From NCBI GenBank assembly GCA_021202495.1, contig JAJQCX010000169.1, forward strand, positions 1,988 through 14,305: a DNA stretch of 12,318 nt, written 5' to 3'. The notes beneath the pieces are model-generated. The model was not told the origin of the DNA, made no database searches, and was given only the letters and a program-made list of their open reading frames with translations. Both the position numbers and the translations under genes were made by a program. Numbering within the stretch: the stretch's first letter is position 1; each line of letters starts with the position of its first letter. This document shows, one piece after another, positions 11,347 through 12,318 of this stretch. The DNA is from Clostridia bacterium (GTDB lineage: Bacteria; Bacillota; Clostridia; UMGS1883).

Positions 11347-12318
11347 TTATTTTGACTGCTCAAACAGCCAGTCGCGGAGTGTGCTTATTTTATATGGGTG
11401 ATCAAAAGAATACATATGCTCTCCCGCCATGCCGCCGGATTCAACGCCGTCGGGCATTACGCTGCCGAGCTCCCAAGAAATGAAGTTCGCATTATAACCT
11501 TGGGCTATAACGTCTGTTATTGCGTTTGCGATTGTCTCTGCGTCGTTTTTCGCGTTGAGCGTCGCTCTGCCGTAGGAAACGCCGTCTTCGTCAAACATTG
11601 CGATAACGTTGTTCATGCCCTCGGACGCGCGCTCGTCGCCCTCGGCTGCAAAATAGAAGAAGTTTTGACTTTCGAGCGGCTTTAAAATGTCGGTATCCCA
11701 CTGCCCGTCAACGTAGATGCTTGCGGCAAAAAGGTCGGGATATGTCCCGTTTAAATAGAGCGCGGTCATGCAGCCCATCGACTGCCCCGTGATATAGAGC
11801 CTCTCGGAGTCAATGCTGTAAAGCCCTTGCATTGTTTTGAGCAAATTGAGCGTTGCCTCAACGTAGTCTGTCACGCCGTCCTCTCCCGCAAGGATGTTTT
11901 CGGGATATTCCGGCGCTATGACAAAGCACGGGTGTTTTTCCTGCTCATCTTCCGTCACCCACACGAGCGCGCCGTAGCCTTGCTCTAGCGCGGCTGTCGT
12001 GTCATGTCCAACAACGCTCGAATCCGTTATAAAGAGCACAAGCGGATAGATTTGTGTTTCGTCGTAATTTTCGGGCACAAAGAGATTGTACTCAAAAGAT
12101 ACTCCGAGGTTTGAGTCGCTGTAGCTCACCTGTTGAAATTTGTCCTTTGTTTCGGCGAGCAGCGCCGTAAGATAGGTGTCGTATGATTTGTCGGTCATTG
12201 TGCCTCCGCGGTTTGCGCCTCTCATTTCGGTCGATTCCTCCGTTTCGATGTTTTCATTTTCCTCTGTGTTCTTCTGCGAGCCGCACGCCGTCAAAAGAAG
12301 AGCGGCGCAGCACAGCAG
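11347..12318 (-). CDS. Secreted esterase-like alpha/beta-hydrolase lipoprotein (5' end outside the window)
   Basis: Partial: the frame is open to the right edge, so the start codon is missing; 323 residues are visible. They begin with the end of a lipoprotein signal peptide (LLCCAALLLTAC), with the lipobox Cys at 12285-12283. A Ser/Glu-rich tether (about 25 residues) follows. The hydrolase domain has YNLFVPENYDE, YPLVLFITDSS, the GQSMGC nucleophile elbow (Ser), AAEGDERAS (likely Asp) and GGMAGEHMYSFDHPY (likely His), so the triad appears intact. The usual HG oxyanion-hole motif after the second strand is replaced by TDSS. It resembles PHB-depolymerase/feruloyl-esterase-like proteins anchored outside the membrane. 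The substrate is unknown. A strong terminator follows. Confidence 0.85.
   Translation of the reverse strand: MLCCAALLLTACGSQKNTEENENIETEESTEMRGANRGGTMTDKSYDTYLTALLAETKDKFQQVSYSDSNLGVSFEYNLFVPENYDETQIYPLVLFITDSSVVGHDTTAALEQGYGALVWVTEDEQEKHPCFVIAPEYPENILAGEDGVTDYVEATLNLLKTMQGLYSIDSERLYITGQSMGCMTALYLNGTYPDLFAASIYVDGQWDTDILKPLESQNFFYFAAEGDERASEGMNNVIAMFDEDGVSYGRATLNAKNDAETIANAITDVIAQGYNANFISWELGSVMPDGVESGGMAGEHMYSFDHPYKISTLRDWLFEQSK

Overview
The window looks like a piece of chromosome from an anaerobic, spore-forming member of the Clostridia, probably an uncultured gut lineage. The evidence is a complete cotJA-cotJB-cotJC spore-coat operon, a long-form HPF, an RNase M5-like Toprim protein, a DUF1292 protein, strong AG-rich Shine-Dalgarno sites and sigma-A type promoters. 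Species cannot be read from the sequence. Most genes look like ordinary chromosomal genes, but the gaps are rich in palindromes.

Left part (1-2342, + strand). A serine-recombinase-like gene has lost most of its catalytic residues and lies between two identical 23-bp palindromes. After it comes about 480 bp without a gene. This holds one of those palindromes, a GC-rich cruciform, a sigma-A promoter, and a ~175-bp near-perfect palindrome (MITE-like) placed at the predicted transcription start of hpf. hpf (ribosome hibernation) overlaps by 4 bp an RNase M5-like Toprim gene, which ends in a terminator that overlaps its stop codon.

Middle left (2344-4680, - strand). A DUF1292 gene with a perfect-consensus promoter, a stand-alone von Willebrand A protein with an intact MIDAS, and a macro-domain protein fused to a C-terminal helical HTH-like domain. 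The macro domain has Lys in place of a normally conserved active-site Asn.

Middle (4681-8617). The cotJABC operon (- strand, with a possible mother-cell sigma promoter) is divergent from a + strand signalling locus: a small four-helix membrane protein, an OmpR-type response regulator, a histidine kinase with almost no extracellular sensor, and a two-helix membrane protein. An identical 11-mer lies upstream of both the small membrane gene and the regulator gene, which suggests one regulator acts on both.

Right part (8618-12318, - strand). A DUF4143 AAA+ ATPase whose upstream region carries three palindromic 26-bp units at an exact 40-bp period (9883-9988), the most striking unexplained structure here. 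Then an archaeal-type phosphoglycerate mutase-family protein (possibly the clade proposed to be homoserine kinase) with an excellent promoter and terminator, and a secreted esterase-like lipoprotein whose 5' end is cut off by the window edge.
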